Below, one piece after another: positions 1-24,469 of a DNA stretch of 64,000 bases (its first letter is position 1; each line of letters starts with the position of its first letter). Under the pieces are notes generated by a model. It was not told where the DNA came from. It worked only from the letters and a program-made list of their open reading frames with translations, and did no database searches. Position numbers and translations under genes: made by a program. The DNA is from Mastigias papua (Eukaryota > Cnidaria > Scyphozoa > Rhizostomeae > Mastigiidae): contig OZ025277.1 of the NCBI GenBank assembly GCA_964019165.1, forward strand, positions 4,024,155-4,088,154. The letters are read 5' to 3'.

Positions 1-1619
1 AGCCTTACTTTTTGGCAAACAATGCCTCATTTTCATCACCTTTCAATCCACAATCAAAATGAATGAATTTGAATTTTGGTGATTTTTGGGCAAAATACCA
101 AGGTTATAGCCTTACTTTTTGGCAAACAATGCCTCATTTTCATCACTTGTCAATCTGCAATCAAAATGCATGAAGTTGAATTTTGGTGATTTGTGGACAA
201 AATACCAAGGTTATAGCCTTACTTTTTGGCAAAAATGCCTCATTTTCATCACTTTTCAATCTATAATCAGAATGAATGAATTTGAATTTTGGTGATTTTT
301 TGGCAAAATACCAAGGTTATAGCCTTACTTTTTGGCAAAAAATGCCTCATTTTCATCACTTTTCAATCTACAATTAAAATGAATGAATTTGAATTTTGGT
401 GATTTTTGGGCAAAATACCAAGGTTATAGCCTTACTTTTTGGAAAAAAATGCCTCATTTTCATCACTTTTCAATCTACAATCAAACTGACTGAATTTGAA
501 TTTTGGTGATGTTTGGGCAAAATACCAAGGTTATAGCCTTACTGTTTGGCCACAAATGCCTCATTTTCATCACTTTTCAATCTGCAATCAAAATGAATGA
601 ATTTGAATTTTGGTGAGTTTTGGGCAACATACCAAGGTTATAGCCTTACTTTTTGGCAAAAAATGCCTCATTTTCATCACCTTTCAATCTACAATCAAAA
701 TGAATGAATTTGAATTTTGGTGATTTTTGGGCAAAATACCAAGGTTATAGCCTTACTTTTTGGCCACAAATGCCTCATTTTCATCACCTTTCAAGCTACA
801 ATCAAAATGAATGAATTTGAATTTTGGTGATTTTTGGGCAAAATACCAAGGTTATAGCCTTACTTTTTGGCCAAAAATGCCTCATTTTCATCACCTTTCA
901 ATCTACAATCAAAATGAATGAATTTGAATTGTGGTGATTTTTGGGCAAAATACCAAGGTTATAGCCTTACTTTTTGGCAAAAAATGCCTCATTTTCATCA
1001 CTTTTCAATCTAGAATCAAAATGCATGAATTTGAATTTTGGTGAGTTTTGGGCAAAATACCAAGGTTATAGCCTTACTTTTTGGCAAAAAATGCCTCATT
1101 TTCATCACCTTTCAATCCACAATTAAAATGAATGAATTTGAATTTTGGTGATTTTTGGGCAAAATACCAAGGTTATAGCCTTACTTTTTGGCGAAAAATG
1201 CCTCATTTTCATCACTTTTCAATCTGCAATCAAAATGCATGAAGTTGAATTTTGGTGATTTGTGGACAAAATACCAAGGTTATAGCCTTACTTTTTGGCA
1301 AAAATGCCTCATTTTCATCACTTTTCAATCTACAATCAAAATGAATGAATTTGAATTTTGGTGATTTTTGGGCAAAATACCAAGGTTATAGCCTTACTTT
1401 TTGGCAAACAATGCCTCATTTTCATCACTTTTCAATCTACAATTAAAATGCATGAATTTGAATTTTGGTGATTTTTGGGCAAAATACCAAGGTTATAGCC
1501 TTGCTTTTTGGCCAAACATGCCTCATTTTCATCACCTTTCAATCTACAATCAAAATGAATGAATTTGAATTTTGGTGATTTTTGGGCAAAATACCAAGGT
1601 TATAGCCTTACTTTTTGGC
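1..1619. repeat. 107-bp minisatellite in EML intron
   Basis: About 15 head-to-tail copies of a unit of 106-107 bases. The phrase AGCCTTACTTTTTGGC restarts at 1, 108, 215, 321, 428, 535 and so on to about 1619. Copies differ by scattered substitutions and single-base gaps. The array runs off the left edge, so its full length is unknown. It lies in the intron upstream of the penultimate EML exon. It is not a CRISPR array: there are no unique spacers and the whole unit repeats. Confidence 0.97.
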
Positions 1620-1672
1620 CAAGCTTGTCAGTATGGTTAAAACATAGAAGCGCTTTGTCGTGCTGTAGTGAA

Positions 1673-1799
<127 letters not shown>

Positions 1800-1800
1800 A

Positions 1801-1871
1801 TTAAAAGTACTATGTGCTCTCGACAAGCTGGGTCACGAAACAGGCTTGTCGGGAGCACATAGTAGTTTTAA
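1801..1871. repeat. 28-bp inverted repeat / hairpin between microsatellites
   Basis: The left arm (1801-1828) and right arm (1844-1871) are complementary over 28 bases with two mismatches, around a 15-base loop. The stem begins TTAAAAGTACTATGTGCT. It sits between a TG/TA array and a longer TA array. It could be a small fold-back transposon remnant or a transcribed hairpin; no gene product can be assigned. Confidence 0.85.
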
Positions 1872-1938
1872 TGTATATATAGTCTTCTCTACTTTGCGGT
1901 ATCGAGCACTGTATTGGAAGGACTCATTATTTCTCATG

Positions 1939-2120
<182 letters not shown>

Positions 2121-2273
2121 TGGTGACTGTGAGTCGCCAATGCTGGGATTTACCGTGAACATTGAACATTTTATAGATAACTGGCATGAACAATATCTCG
2201 GAAAAATTGTAGTCTAGCGTTTTCCTGAAAGGGCTCTAGTTTACTGTCGAATGTTACAACTTTTCTATGACAG

Positions 2274-2404
2274 GTATATGGCCTGAAGGTGCAGATGGAA
2301 CTGACATAAATGCCTGTTGCCGCTCAAATAACCACGAATATCTCGTAACCGGGGATGACTTTGGCCAAGTCAATTTCTTCAACTATCCATCAACAAAGCC
2401 GAAG
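2274..2404 (+). CDS. EML penultimate coding exon
   Basis: The acceptor is ctatgacag|GTATATGG. The first two bases complete a glycine codon, then 43 codons follow to AAG|gtacttaa. It encodes the IWPEGADGTDIN block and the DDFGQVNFF blade. An in-frame ATG sits just before the acceptor, but it is intronic and not a start. Confidence 0.93.
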
Positions 2405-3742
2405 GTACTTAATGTCATACGCACCTTATTGCATCCATTTGGTGAAAACGGACATAAAATGAATCTTGTATTTGGGTTTCCAGCCACGCAGCCTTTTGCC
2501 CTCAATCTTTTGACAGTTGATTCTCCACTTATGCACTCCTTGTAGTATCGTGTGACATATTAGCAGTTTAGTCCTCACGGTTCCACGTTCCCCAACCTGT
2601 TAGGAATTCCCCCTAGGAGAGAAAATCGAACTTTTTAGTGAGAATAGCAAGCCGCTATCATTGATTAATAAAATAAATGATTGTATGTCCCGACTAAAAC
2701 TTCCTGTCTAACAGAACTGCTCGTTTCTTCAATTGGGTTCCCCTCTTTATCTACTTCTACTAATAAAAAAGGTGGTATAGATTTTTGTCTAAGAAATTCT
2801 TTTATAAGTAGTACTAGTCTGCTCAAAAATGCTAAGAAAGTTCACTACTGGACTGTTGAGACCTGAGAAAGTTGACAAGTCATATACCTTTAAAATTCCA
2901 ATATTCACGCAAGATAGTAGTTTCTTTTACTTATTTTGTACAAATTTCTTGTGGTAAACTGTGTAGTAGAGTCTGTTTAGTGCCTGTCTGTCTAAGAAAC
3001 ACTATAGTGTTACGCAAACTCCGACATTCTTGCTAAGAAAGTTTAAGTAATGAAATCGTTAAAAAGCTAAGTCTCAATAATGGGCGAAAAAACTCTCTTA
3101 TAAAAAAATCGCGTGCTGACATTTTTAGCACCGGTATACCGCCAGTTTTATTAGTGCACTATTTGCAAAACCTAATTGTGGTTTTAGGAAGGAAATTAAT
3201 CCGTTGTATTTGGCAAAGGGGGGAACAGCACGTAAAAGGTTGAGAAGCGGGGTCCTAGTCCTATGCCTTTGCCCTATAATATAGAACTAGGCATCGTACG
3301 GCCCATTTGTTTATTGTGGCCTACCCTTGAAAGGTTAATCGGAAAGTACGAATTAAGCATATTGTTTTAGTTTCACCTCATGCATGGACTAAAGCTGCTC
3401 TTAATTTGAAGTTTTTTTCCTCAAGTACATAAAATACTTATATCGAACCGAATTGGGCTTTGTTGGCCGGCCCTGCACATAATTGTCTGCTTCTCATGTA
3501 GCCCTATAGGTAAAATAAATATTCGCCCGTCCCTACCATAATTGCTCATGTATCTGACGAGTTTTTGCTAGACCTCAAATCCTAGCTCTTTGTGGATAAT
3601 TTTGATTTCATTGCAGGCCGACTGTCAACACTGTGTTGGACACAGCTCCCACGTCACGTGTGTTAGGTTTATGTATGATGGCAACAGAGTAGTATCTGTC
3701 GGTGGGAAAGATTGTTCAGTAATGCAATGGAGGGTTGCGTAA
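2274..3742 (+). CDS. EML-family microtubule-associated protein, last two coding exons
   Basis: This is the C-terminal end of an echinoderm microtubule-associated protein-like (EML) protein, a WD40 beta-propeller protein that binds microtubules. Exons are 2274-2404 and 3617-3742, joined phase 0 across AAG|gtactt and ttgcag|GCC. The visible 84 residues contain the family signatures IWPEGADGTDIN, a VTGDDFGQVNFFNYP blade strand, GHSSHVT and the final GGKDCSVMQWRV, then TAA. The product stops right after the last WD blade, as in short EMLs. The N-terminal HELP motif and the rest of the propeller lie left of the window, beyond the minisatellite. Which EML paralogue this is cannot be told from the last two exons. 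It is convergent with the receptor gene on the minus strand. Confidence 0.93.
2761..3115 (-). mobile_element. TTTCTTA-rich MITE copy (inverted orientation) in EML intron
   Basis: Member of the short repeat group with ends like CACGTTTTTTATAAGAAA. Read on the minus strand it starts at cacgcgatttttttataag (near 3115) and ends near 2761. Internal blocks such as 'gagcag' followed by ctttctta, and 'ggtctcaa...ccagta', match copies at 28361, 33854, 47514 and 49221. It has no coding capacity. Confidence 0.65.
3617..3742 (+). CDS. EML terminal coding exon
   Basis: The acceptor is tttcattgcag|GCC. Forty-one codons and TAA encode the final WD40 blade (GHSSHVTCVRF ... GGKDCSVMQWRVA). The frame joins the previous exon without a shift. 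I could not point to a convincing polyadenylation signal downstream. Confidence 0.94.
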   Translation, partial: ADCQHCVGHSSHVTCVRFMYDGNRVVSVGGKDCSVMQWRVA

Positions 3743-3904
3743 ACAAGGTGTGTCAAAATGATTGATAAAATATTTGACATAAATCGAAAGAAACGTTTTC
3801 GTGTGAATATACAAGTGAAACTCAAAGACTAGGCTAACGGCACACAATTTGGAAGTTTTTTGGCCCAGAATTAGAACTATCTTATCTTGTCATTTCAGGA
3901 GAAT

Positions 3905-4128
3905 CTGCTGGGGTAAAATGGGTAACCCGGAGTAAAGTGGGTAAATGAATGTTTGCATCAGTATTAATGACCTATGGGCATGAAAGAACAAACTGCCAGT
4001 TTTTTAATTTGTACAATACCTCCCTATAAGGAATCGCATAAATTAGGCATGGAAGAGAGGCAAGTCATTAATTTTGCAAAATGGTAATTTACCAATTTTA
4101 CCGCAGGCTACCCACTTTACCCCAACAG
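3905..4128. mobile_element. Small MITE with TGGGGTAAARTGGGTA termini
   Basis: The left end CTGCTGGGGTAAAATGGGTA and the right end (reverse complement CTGTTGGGGTAAAGTGGGTA) form terminal inverted repeats of about 20 bases around 180 bases of non-coding DNA. It is non-autonomous. The superfamily is not determined; no clear target duplication was seen. Confidence 0.7.
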
Positions 4129-4140
4129 AGCCTACTGAAA

Positions 4141-4650
4141 AATCTTAATGCTGTCCGAGTTGTGGCAACAGTTGAAGTGTTACACAGACAAACAAGTAGT
4201 AATGAAAATTATACCGGACTCACATAGATTAACCCCTAAGATACATGCAAATTAAATGAAAGAGACAACGGGCTTGCTCGAAAATTAAAGTTTTAAGTAC
4301 ATATGAACTTATCATCAACTTTCTCAAATCTTAAAAATCAAATACTGAAGTTCTTTAACTTTTCAGCCTCTGGCCTGGCCTATTTCAGGAGTGGCAAAAT
4401 TGTCTTGGAGAATCATGTGAAACTGGAAACCTGTTGTCCGGGAGTGGCATTTGCCAGCCAGCCACGCCAGCCGCGCCACAGGCCTGTCAGGAATTTCTTT
4501 CCTAAAAACGATTTTCTTATAAAAACAACGTATTTTTAGAGGAATTTTATCGTCCAATCTCTAGCAGGCCGCAGCCCGTAACATAGGGTCCTGGCACGAA
4601 TTCAACGCAATGATAGTATATTAAATCTAAAGCAGATATCAAAATTACAG
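4141..4650. other. No gene seen
   Basis: This is intergenic DNA between the EML stop and the first repeat block. A CpG-containing stretch at 4370-4500 has small inverted GGCCTGG/CCAGCC-type segments. Short open frames on both strands lack homology or splice context that I recognise. Confidence 0.5.
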
Positions 4651-4651
4651 A

Positions 4652-4818
4652 AATGGCAACACACTATTTTTCAGGTCCGCCATGAGCTTTTGTAGGGCCC
4701 TGCCCATATAAAATCTGACCCCATGATGGAGTAATTATACAAGTTTAAAGTTTCTGCAATCACCAAAGAATCATTCCATTACTTTTGGGGGCCCTTCTCA
4801 GGTTCGAGGTCCGAGACA
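4652..4818. repeat. Duplicated repeat block, copy 1
   Basis: This region, starting ATGGCAACACACTATTTTTC, is about 85-90% identical by eye to 5588-5754. Both copies end in the same phrase ACTTTTGGGGGCCCTTCTCAGG. Probably two copies of one unclassified interspersed repeat. Confidence 0.85.
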
Positions 4819-5477
4819 ATCTGCCTCTGCCCCCCCCCTGTATTTTCGATGTTTACTTCTTATTTATCTAAATACACATACCAGTTTCCTGACTAAAAAA
4901 GGATGTACTAGTCTACTCACCTGGCTCCTTTCTGTCCAGTTGTTTCCAGTTTTCTTCATAGAAGGGAAGTGGACTTCATATTCTTTAAACAGTTCTGATT
5001 GTATTCCATTTATTGAATTCATATTTCAACCATATATTCATGATTTCTGTCCTCATCTTTTCAGAGTTTGCTTGAAAGAGCTTCAGAAGGCTGCAACCAT
5101 AGAATCTACTAAATTAGAGCGTAGATTTGCAAAATCTTGACGAACGTAAGTGGTATTTTCGGTTTAGAGACTAACGAACTTGTGACGCGGCATAGCTCTA
5201 CGGTGCATATTTTTTAGAGAGACAGAGTAGTTTCTCAGTCATCTTTTCATGTAAATCATTCAAGACAGTCTCTAGAACAAACTGCCCAGATCAAACGAAA
5301 CGATTCTTTGTTACATATTTGGTATGAAAATAGTTCTAAGCTAGACATCTCTTTCGTCACTCTCATGCTACCCTCTGTTTGTGCTTCAAATCACCTGTTG
5401 TCTATAGGTGAATAGGAGGTACATAACAATTGCACTACAATAGTATTCTAGACAGTAAATGATCCCTTTTTTGCCAA

Positions 5478-5560
5478 TTTGGGCTAATTTTTGAAAACCC
5501 GTTGCTTGTTAGTCTTTTAACGGTCTTTTGCACCCCGTAACTCAAGCTGCCAGATATGGG
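5478..5560. repeat. Direct repeat flanking block copy 2 (left)
   Basis: About 80 bases starting GGGCTAATTTTTGAAAACCC and ending with AGATATGGGTTATA match 5757-5860 in the same order. Together with the block at 5588 this makes a local duplicated structure. Confidence 0.7.
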
Positions 5561-5587
5561 TTATACACTATTGGCAACACCGCAACA

Positions 5588-5754
5588 AATGGCAACACAC
5601 TATTTTTCAGGTCCGCCACGAGCTTTTGTGAGGTCCTGTCCAAATAGAATCTAACTCCCTGATGAAGTAATTATACAATTTGAAAGTTTCTACGATCACT
5701 AAACAATCATTTCATTACTTTTGGGGGCCCTTCTCAGGTCCGAGGTCGGGGACG
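5588..5754. repeat. Duplicated repeat block, copy 2
   Basis: Same unit as 4652-4818, about 936 bases downstream and in the same orientation. It is flanked on both sides by the GGGCTAATTTTTGAAAACCC repeat. Confidence 0.85.
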
Positions 5755-5756
5755 TT

Positions 5757-5860
5757 TTGGGCTAATTTTTGAAAACCCATTCTTCGTTAGTCGTTTGATG
5801 GTCTTTTGCGCCCTGTATCTCAAATCTATGATACAAGTATGCTACCAGATTTGGGTGATA
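5757..5860. repeat. Direct repeat flanking block copy 2 (right)
   Basis: Second copy of the unit at 5478-5560 (GGGCTAATTTTTGAAAACCC ... CAGATTTGGGTGATA). The 89-codon open frame starting at 5806 begins inside this repeat and is not supported as a gene. Confidence 0.7.
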
Positions 5861-6080
5861 TACGTTTTCTATTAAGAAACAAGTATATAAGAAACATGAG
5901 TTGTATTGGACATTTCAAGAATGCTAAGAAATATCATAGTATGGAAACATCTATGAACCATATTAAGGCTATATTTGACAAAATATTAAGAAGCACCCAG
6001 GCTGAAAGTAGAGAGTTTGTTTCTTATGGGGGAGTGGACGTGTTAACACTTGACTCTGCCTATAGAAGCAACTAAGAATC

Positions 6081-9000
6081 TCAAATGTAATTTTCATGTG
6101 CTATTCGTGTCATGTTTCTCATTATTAGTGACTTTTTATGACTTTGCAAACCTATCATTGATTTACGTTTAAGTATACTTGTCATTTGTTATATAACCAA
6201 TGTTTTCTTTGTGCAGTTTCTTAAAATGCCACTGTCGCTTCTCCACTGACGAGTGTCTAAGTGCCGCCTTAGGTTTGTGCTACAGTACAGTAAAAGCCCG
6301 TACATAAGAACCATCGTTTATTAAGGACCTACAATCTCAAATTGCATGTTTTTTAATATCAATTAACAAGAGCCCTTTCAGCTTGATATTCTACCTTGAT
6401 TCTTATAAATGGTTTCATTCTCTATCTAATGGGAACTAAATCCAGTTTTTTTACCATTCAACCCAGTTCAACGTTTACCATCCAAACCCTTGCAAACAAG
6501 ACTGTGATAAGCAAAGGCCTGCAGGGACAAGATTGGTGTGAAATTGGCTAGGCCAAGAATAAAAAATTTGGCAAAAATTCAAGGTTCACAGACTATAATA
6601 CTTTAATGCTAAACTATCCATTTCATGGCATTTCTTTGGGGCCCAGTGTTAAGAAACTACACCCTGGTTACGAGATATGTCTCTATATACGGGGTTTTAC
6701 TGTGTGTTATAAACTAAAGCCTAGCACATTCTAACAAAGTCATCGACATCGTGGCACTTCATCACGTGTAACGTACCTCGCAATAATGAACCAAAAACCT
6801 TACATCGTTCTGAATTACGTTCCAGCAATTGGAGCAGTTAGCTTAGCAACACAACAATGAAGTCTTGACAAAATTTTATGGGTCATTAATTTTTGGGAAC
6901 TAAATTCCACACTCATCTTTGTGAGCGACGGGGCTGCGTCTCAGACAAAGGGGACACATCAGCCATGCAACGGGGACATTCTCAAAAATTGAACTCACCT
7001 CAACTTTTCTCGTCTCGACTGGGACGTCGATGGTATGAGAACGTCGCCGACATCGCCAAAGACGTTCCCATATTATCGGAAGCGTCCCACTCGCATTACC
7101 CATCAAACCCTTATAACAAGGCTTTATGATGCTAAACGTTTACATCAGAATTTGATAGAGGTGCTCGACACAGAGACGAGTAATATCAGTTTACAAAAAA
7201 TGCATCTTAAAACAAAGAGACAAAACTGAACAATTATAATTATCTCTGCAGCATTACATTCATATAATCTATTATGAAGCTAAATTACTAATATCATATT
7301 CACCGGAAATTGCCATAATCTTTATGATTAATATACTTTATGTGTAAAATAACAATTAAGGACGGGAATTGGGAATCTTCCCACGACAACATGGTCCCTA
7401 AAGACAACGAACCGGGGGATGATTAGATATACAAGTCTTTCCATAATGGTAGAAATAAGAGGCACACTAGCACTTCAGATTCCTATAAAAACTTTCAGTG
7501 GTCAGAATGTGATTGCTAGCAAGGCCCGTAGTACCCTACTCTATAAATAATTCATCTCAATCTTGACATTTCTGCACTATAAATATGTATACCCTCTTCT
7601 TTAACCTAGACTTCCGAAAGTAAACCTGGCCAAATCCAGAAATCACAGAATTTAGAGCACAACCTTCTCAAACTTCTGGGAAAAGTCCACCATTTTTTTT
7701 GCCTGCATGACATAGAACTCTTTAGCAGGTTACAATTGAGTAGTACGAAATACGAACCAGCCGTGGATATCTACGAAAATATGAAAAACGCCAAAAGCAA
7801 GGGGTCGTGGTTTGTTGAGTTAATTCATTGGGGAGTGACATGGTCCCATAAGCTTTCTATCATAAACTTGACATTAACTATACCCATGCCCTTTCCTGAA
7901 ACATAACACGTAGGATTCACTCAATGTAAAACTAGAGTGTCGCGGGTTCGAGTCCCGATCGGGTCGCTCATTTCTCGCACTGTCACTTCAAGCTTTATAT
8001 CCTTAACTGATAGTAACTACACCCCTGTCGTTCCCTGTAAGGCATAAAATTACACTTGTCTGGTGATGCTACGAAGTATGATGATCTAATATGCAAGTAA
8101 CATACCTGTCTTCATGGTATAGACCAGGATAGGAGCATACTAATGGGAAGTTCACTATAACTATGACTGATGACTTACTGTCATAGGCTACTTAGCTATT
8201 TCTCGCAAGAAACGAACGTTATGGCGTTTACACGATAAAAAGCAAGTCGAAAACCTTCGACTGTTTAGTGCAAACTGAATGTAGAAGTGAGTATTGGGAC
8301 TTGATGAAAGTAAAAGCATATTTGGTTGGCATCCAACTTATAGAAACAATATTCAATCGGATTTCACATCTCGTATACTGAACGAGAAAGAATCTTTGGT
8401 TTTATGTATAAGAAAGACGCAGTAGGAATGGCTGTCTGTGAAACGCCGAAAACTCTAATCGATGAACAAAGATTGAATCTATGAATAGAAACGTCTTTGG
8501 TTTTGAAAGAGATCATACAGAAATGCTGAAAGTTGCTGAGACTTCGTATATCATATATTTATATCTCCATTTCATGTTATCTCCTTCCCACTTCCATTTC
8601 ATACCTTGTCTCTTATTGTGCCAAATGAAATTCTCCTTAATACAAAATGACACTAGGGAACTTAGCATTCTTACACATCTCCCATTATCGAATTCATACC
8701 ATACTCTTTGGCACTAAGGAGATCTTTGGGACGTCTCGCAGGTGTACAACCTTTTTCGAAAACTGCTTGTATTGACCAGAGATAGGCTATCAATATCTCA
8801 AGTACAAAAATGGAAGATAATCTCACCATGACTGAATATACCTACACAAAAAGGTTGGTTTCATGAGTTTTTATTCGAATCCATAACGTGCAGCTGTAAT
8901 ACTATTCAGATCCCGTACTACAAAGTAAAGAGGTTTCTTTCACCAAACTCTGCTGATCGCTGCTATTGCTGTTGCAACTCGCCAGCCTAACAGTTCTTTC

Positions 9001-10199
9001 GCTTCGACTGCTTGAAAAACTCTCATACTAAAGTGATCTCCAACAGCTGTTTCCCATTATAAGAGGGACTAACCTAATCGATTCTCTATGGGTATAGTAA
9101 CACCAGCTGTAGACTTGCATTTAAGAAAAAATACGAGTTTAAAATTTTCCTTATGCTCAAGGCGATGAAAGAGTGGAAACCATCCCTAATATATCATCAT
9201 TCACAACAGATCAACGGAGAGATACAAAGCCCAATCTGTGTCTAATACCAGACGAGTCATCTTCCTCTAAAACAACTCGAAGAATATTCCCTAAATAAGT
9301 AGAAAATACTCTTCAGTTTGGCTCTTTGGTAGTATTCACTATGTCCAACGTCAAATGTACCCGCACCAGTCTAGTACATTGTTTAACATTATTTTTACGT
9401 GAAATAAATAAGCAGAACGTCCCATGAAGATCGTATCGTATCAAACAGCACTGGACGCATTTCACAACACGAGACAGCGAGATTGACCAGCTTGCACGAC
9501 GGGTATTTCCTAGTGTCACCTCCTAGTCAAATGGCATACATTTCCACGTAATTGAACCAAAATGGCATGTGAGGTGCATTGTTAAATAGTTGCTACCTAC
9601 GCTTAAAGTTACAAAATGTACCATAATTCATATTCGATACGCACGTTTCTTTACAGATAATTTACAGTTAGCTTATTTACAACCTCTAAGGCGGTCACAA
9701 AACGTGGCCGGATAAGTCTTTGATCAATTCTGTTATCACAACTATGACAACTATGACAACAATAGCGAAAAAGAAAGAGGCCACTTGCTCTTCTAGACTA
9801 AATCGACGTAATTTGATACAAAAGAAACTGAGCTGATGTAAAAACCCCAGTACATGGGATGACAAGGAGCTAGAATTAACTAAAACATGGATTCGAATAT
9901 CCAACTAGAATAATCGGACTGCCCTAATAGAGGAGCACTAGTGCAGTAACTTAAAGAGCTGTCGCATTTCAAAACAAACTCCTATATGCAGCACGAACTG
10001 TTTATTGCTACAAAACAGTTCCGCTATTATCTTATCATAAAGCAATTGGTGATAAAATTTGCAGTTCAGTTCTAACTACTTTATTTACAATACTGACATA
10101 TTGAGAAGAATAAACCACAATGTTCAAAGGACTTAACAAAACAGTTGCGCTAGGATGCTTTGATATAATACAATAAACGCTCCTAGATTTCAGTTGAAG
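6081..10199. other. Intergenic stretch without recognisable gene
   Basis: Both strands carry only short open frames (up to about 78 codons) with no motif I recognise and no consistent exon structure. A perfect pol III B-box-like phrase (GGTTCGAGTCC) occurs near 7944, but no 5' half of a tRNA precedes it. No RNA gene or long repeat was identified. Confidence 0.5.
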
Positions 10200-10259
10200 T
10201 GTTTCAAATCGCCCCAAAAATGTATTTGTTAATACGTCAAAGTAAACTGAGCCAGAAAA

Positions 10260-10790
10260 CTCCTACAGAGAGGTTTGTAAACCTATACCTCCTAGAGAAC
10301 GCTAATCCAAGAGGTAGGTATCTGAAAAAGGAATATACTCCTACGAGGAAGATACCTACTAGAGTACGGTACCTCCTAAAGGAAATGCCTACTAGATAGA
10401 GATACTTCCTAGTGGAAGATAGCTTCTAGAGAAAGATAGCTTTTAAAGGAAGATACCTAACAGATGAAGACAGCTTCGAGAGGAAGATGCCTACTAGAGT
10501 AAGGTACCTCCTAAAGGAAATGCCTACTAGATAGAGATACTTCCTAGTGGAAGACAGCTTCTAGAGAAAGGTAGCTTTTAAAGGAAGATACCTAACAGAT
10601 GAAGACAGCTTCGAGAGGAAGATGCCTACTAAAGTAAGGTACCTCCTAAAGGAAATGCCTACTAGATAGAGATACTTCCTAGTGGAAGACAGCTTCTAGA
10701 GAAAGATAGGTTTTAAAGGAAGATACCTAATAGATGAAGACAGCTTCGAGAGGAAGATGCCTACTAGAAGAAGATGAGATAGTTAAGAGA
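10260..10790. repeat. 135-bp minisatellite
   Basis: Three full copies of a 135-base unit begin with CCTACTAGAG or CCTACTAAAG at 10355, 10490 and 10625; a partial fourth starts at 10760. The unit is built of degenerate sub-repeats of about 20 bases (CCTCCTAAAGG, GAAGATACCT, CTTCTAGAG). Decayed sub-repeats reach left to about 10260. It lies 0.5-1 kb past the receptor stop codon, in or beyond its 3' untranslated region. Confidence 0.93.
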
Positions 10791-11275
10791 AAGTGTCTAC
10801 TAGAAGGAGAGGAGACTAGGACAAAGGTAGATATCTCTCAAAAGCCAATATATTGGGAAATGGATCTAAGCTGGCAACCTGTACACAGTTCATAAAAAAG
10901 AATGTGTGAAAGACACTTCAAAGTGGAGCAGAAAAACTGAAAAGTACTGCAATCAAATGCGCAGCTAGAATCAGCGATAGGTCATAGTTGAAGCATGCGC
11001 GAGGGGTGGGTTTGATAGAAAAGTAATATGTACTTTGCGTATTGACACTACTCGCATCTTGAATATTGAATTCATCTCCCATTGAAAGAGGGGTCATGTG
11101 TGTGGGTTTCCAAAGCTCCTGGCAGCATTAGGAGTTTCTTATTGGGTAGGGCTCCAAATCGAAAAGGCTCCACCAGCATCTAAATATACTACACACTAAC
11201 CACGGAAATGTCACCTACTACTACATTTGATGAAATAAATGTCGATTTTAAGTCGTTATATGTGAAATGAAACAC

Positions 11276-23695
<12,420 letters not shown>

Positions 23696-24344
23696 TCTAG
23701 TTAAACGATGCCGTTGAAGACGTAAGCAAAAATTCACAAACTCGAAAATTCACACCTTAACGGATAAATGGTGAAGAGACCTGCTCCACAGTGGAAATAT
23801 GAATAAATCAAAACAAAACTTGAGTTGATACTTGGATCGCCTACAAGACATCAAAATCAAACCAACGTTTCTGATACCGACAACCTCAAAAGAACCAACT
23901 AAGAAGAAAATTCATGCAATCAGATACATCCAAACGAACAATCTCAAAAAGCCATCTGCCACATGCAAGAAACTATGCAAGCCGTAATTCAAAAGGAATT
24001 GAACTATGCTTTGGGTGCAGCTGCACTCTGTGACTAATGATGACTGAATTAGGGCTTGTGCCCAATGAAACATAGCAAACACCTGAGTCAGAGGAAGATG
24101 GCGCAATATATACTACGAAATGATTCCACTACTCCAAAGAATAGAACCAAAATGAGCAACAATTTCGCAAAAGCAATTTTGGAAAAACATATTACCCAAA
24201 AATACACAGGCGATAGCCACCAAGGAAGAATAAGGCTCGTACAATTGCCTAGCTTCCAAACAAATTAAGCAAATTTTCCTAAGCAGCCTTAATATTCTTA
24301 TGAACTACATTCTTACATAAAACGTGTGTAAGTGAAGAGAATAG

Positions 24345-24442
24345 TAAGAAAGATGTATATTATCTCCTGGACTTTTCAATAACTCGATGATAGCTATCAT
24401 CGAGTTATTGAAAAGTCCAGGAGATAATATACATCTTTCTTA
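24345..24442. repeat. Perfect 98-bp palindrome
   Basis: Two 49-base arms meet with no spacer at 24393/24394 (centre GATAG|CTATC) and are complementary at every position. The DNA could extrude as a cruciform; a transcript would form a perfect 49-bp hairpin. No open frame. Confidence 0.97.
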
Positions 24443-24469
24443 ATATTCTATATAGACTAACTTATATAT

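Noticed and set aside
1..1619. CRISPR-like array
   Set aside because: The entire 107-base unit repeats with no unique spacers; this is an animal minisatellite.
5806..6075. 89-codon plus-strand frame
   Set aside because: Begins inside a duplicated repeat, has no domain I recognise, and its middle resembles the TATAAGAAAC repeat group.
7915..7975. tRNA-like sequence with a perfect B box (GGTTCGAGTCC)
   Set aside because: Only a T-arm-like hairpin is present. No matching 5' acceptor or A box occurs in the preceding 60-80 bases, so no cloverleaf can be drawn.
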